From positions 1 through 7,373 of the forward strand of contig BNTW01000112.1 of assembly GCA_025996895.1 (NCBI GenBank): a stretch of DNA of 7,373 bases, read 5' to 3'. A program made the position numbers and the translations under genes. Shown in pieces: positions 7,142 through 7,373 of this stretch. Below the pieces are notes generated by a model, which did no database searches, was not told the origin of the DNA, and saw only the letters and a program-made list of their open reading frames with translations. Source of the stretch: Bacteroidia bacterium. Lineage in GTDB: Bacteria > Bacteroidota > Bacteroidia > Bacteroidales > Azobacteroidaceae. Each line of letters starts with the position of its first letter. Positions within the stretch are counted from its first letter, which is position 1.

Positions 7142-7173
7142 CAAATATAGCAATTTATAGGCGGAAAACCAAA
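7142..7173 (-). promoter_or_regulatory. Bacteroidetes-type promoter for the polyprenyl synthase operon
   Basis: On the - strand TTTG at 7173-7170 is followed after exactly 20 bases by TATATTTG at 7149-7142, matching the TTTG / TAnnTTTG elements. The -33 box lies inside the last codons of the tonB-like gene (Leu-Val) and the -7 box just after its stop. Transcription would start near 7135, leaving a leader of about 19 bases before the ATG at 7116. The operon can thus be expressed apart from the tonB-like gene. Confidence 0.7.
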
Positions 7174-7373
7174 GGCAAGTAACATTTTACGCGCACCGGC
7201 TTTCCGTTTTGCATCGCCGGCGTCCAGGCAGGCATTAATTGTAAAACCCGAATGGCCTCTTGATTCAACGACACATACACGCCTTTTTCCACCCGTACAT
7301 CGACGATCGACCCGTCGCGATTGACGATAAACGAGCACCAAACCGGCCCTTGTATTTTTTGCCGAAGCGCGTC
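7155..7373 (-). CDS. TonB-family energy transducer, C-terminal domain (5' end outside window)
   Basis: The frame is open from the right edge of the window and gives the last 72 residues. They match the TonB C-terminal domain of Bacteroidetes energy transducers: GPVWCSFIVNRDGSIVDVRV, then the helix LNQEAIRVLQLMPAW with the typical MPxWxP, then QNGKPVRVKCYLPLVFRL and the stop. In this family the domain reaches across the periplasm to the TonB box of outer-membrane receptors and passes on energy from ExbB/ExbD. The N-terminal membrane anchor and the Pro-rich linker are not in the window, so it could also be an M56/BlaR-like or other protein that carries a TonB_C domain. The two Cys residues (VWC, VKC) are a small peculiarity. 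The next gene begins 38 bases downstream with its own promoter. Confidence 0.88.
   Translation of the reverse strand, partial: DALRQKIQGPVWCSFIVNRDGSIVDVRVEKGVYVSLNQEAIRVLQLMPAWTPAMQNGKPVRVKCYLPLVFRL

Noticed and set aside
7117..7341. N-terminal extension of the polyprenyl synthase by 75 codons
   Set aside because: The extension is Arg/Cys-rich and overlaps the TonB C-terminal domain in a different frame. The family N-terminus starts at 7116, downstream of a good promoter.

Overview
The window looks like a Bacteroidales (Bacteroidetes) chromosome fragment. The evidence is type IX secretion (T9SS) cargo proteins with a C-terminal sorting domain, two promoters of the Bacteroidetes form TTTG-N20-TAnnTTTG, mostly SD-less starts, and a polyprenyl synthase / conserved unknown / TatD cluster next to a TonB-type gene. 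Genus cannot be fixed from the sequence alone. No RNA genes, CRISPR arrays, insertion sequences or integrases were seen.

Left part (1-4522): the + strand carries the 3' end of a T9SS cargo gene, followed 9 bases later by a small gene (483-866). The small gene's product has a signal peptide and a C-terminal helix that resembles a degenerate PID-CTERM-type sorting tail. Facing them on the - strand is a 1240-residue secreted modular protein (4522 to 800). It has a signal peptide, a jelly-roll-like module, Ig/PKD-like modules and the conserved cargo region before the sorting domain, but no sorting domain of its own. The two convergent coding regions overlap by 67 bases. The big protein seems to stop just where its family would continue, and the fragment at the left edge encodes the kind of C-terminus it lacks. 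This head-on junction is the most interesting thing in the window. It may be a real inversion or rearrangement, or a chimera made during amplification or assembly.

Right part (4665-7373): everything is on the - strand. In transcription order it holds the C-terminal domain of a TonB-like energy transducer (cut by the window edge), then a short-chain polyprenyl diphosphate synthase with its own promoter inside the end of the tonB-like gene, a conserved protein of unknown function, and a TatD-family metal-dependent hydrolase. The last three are spaced by 12 bases and then overlap by 14, so they probably form one operon. A second promoter in the 142-base gap after the TatD gene drives the large secreted protein.
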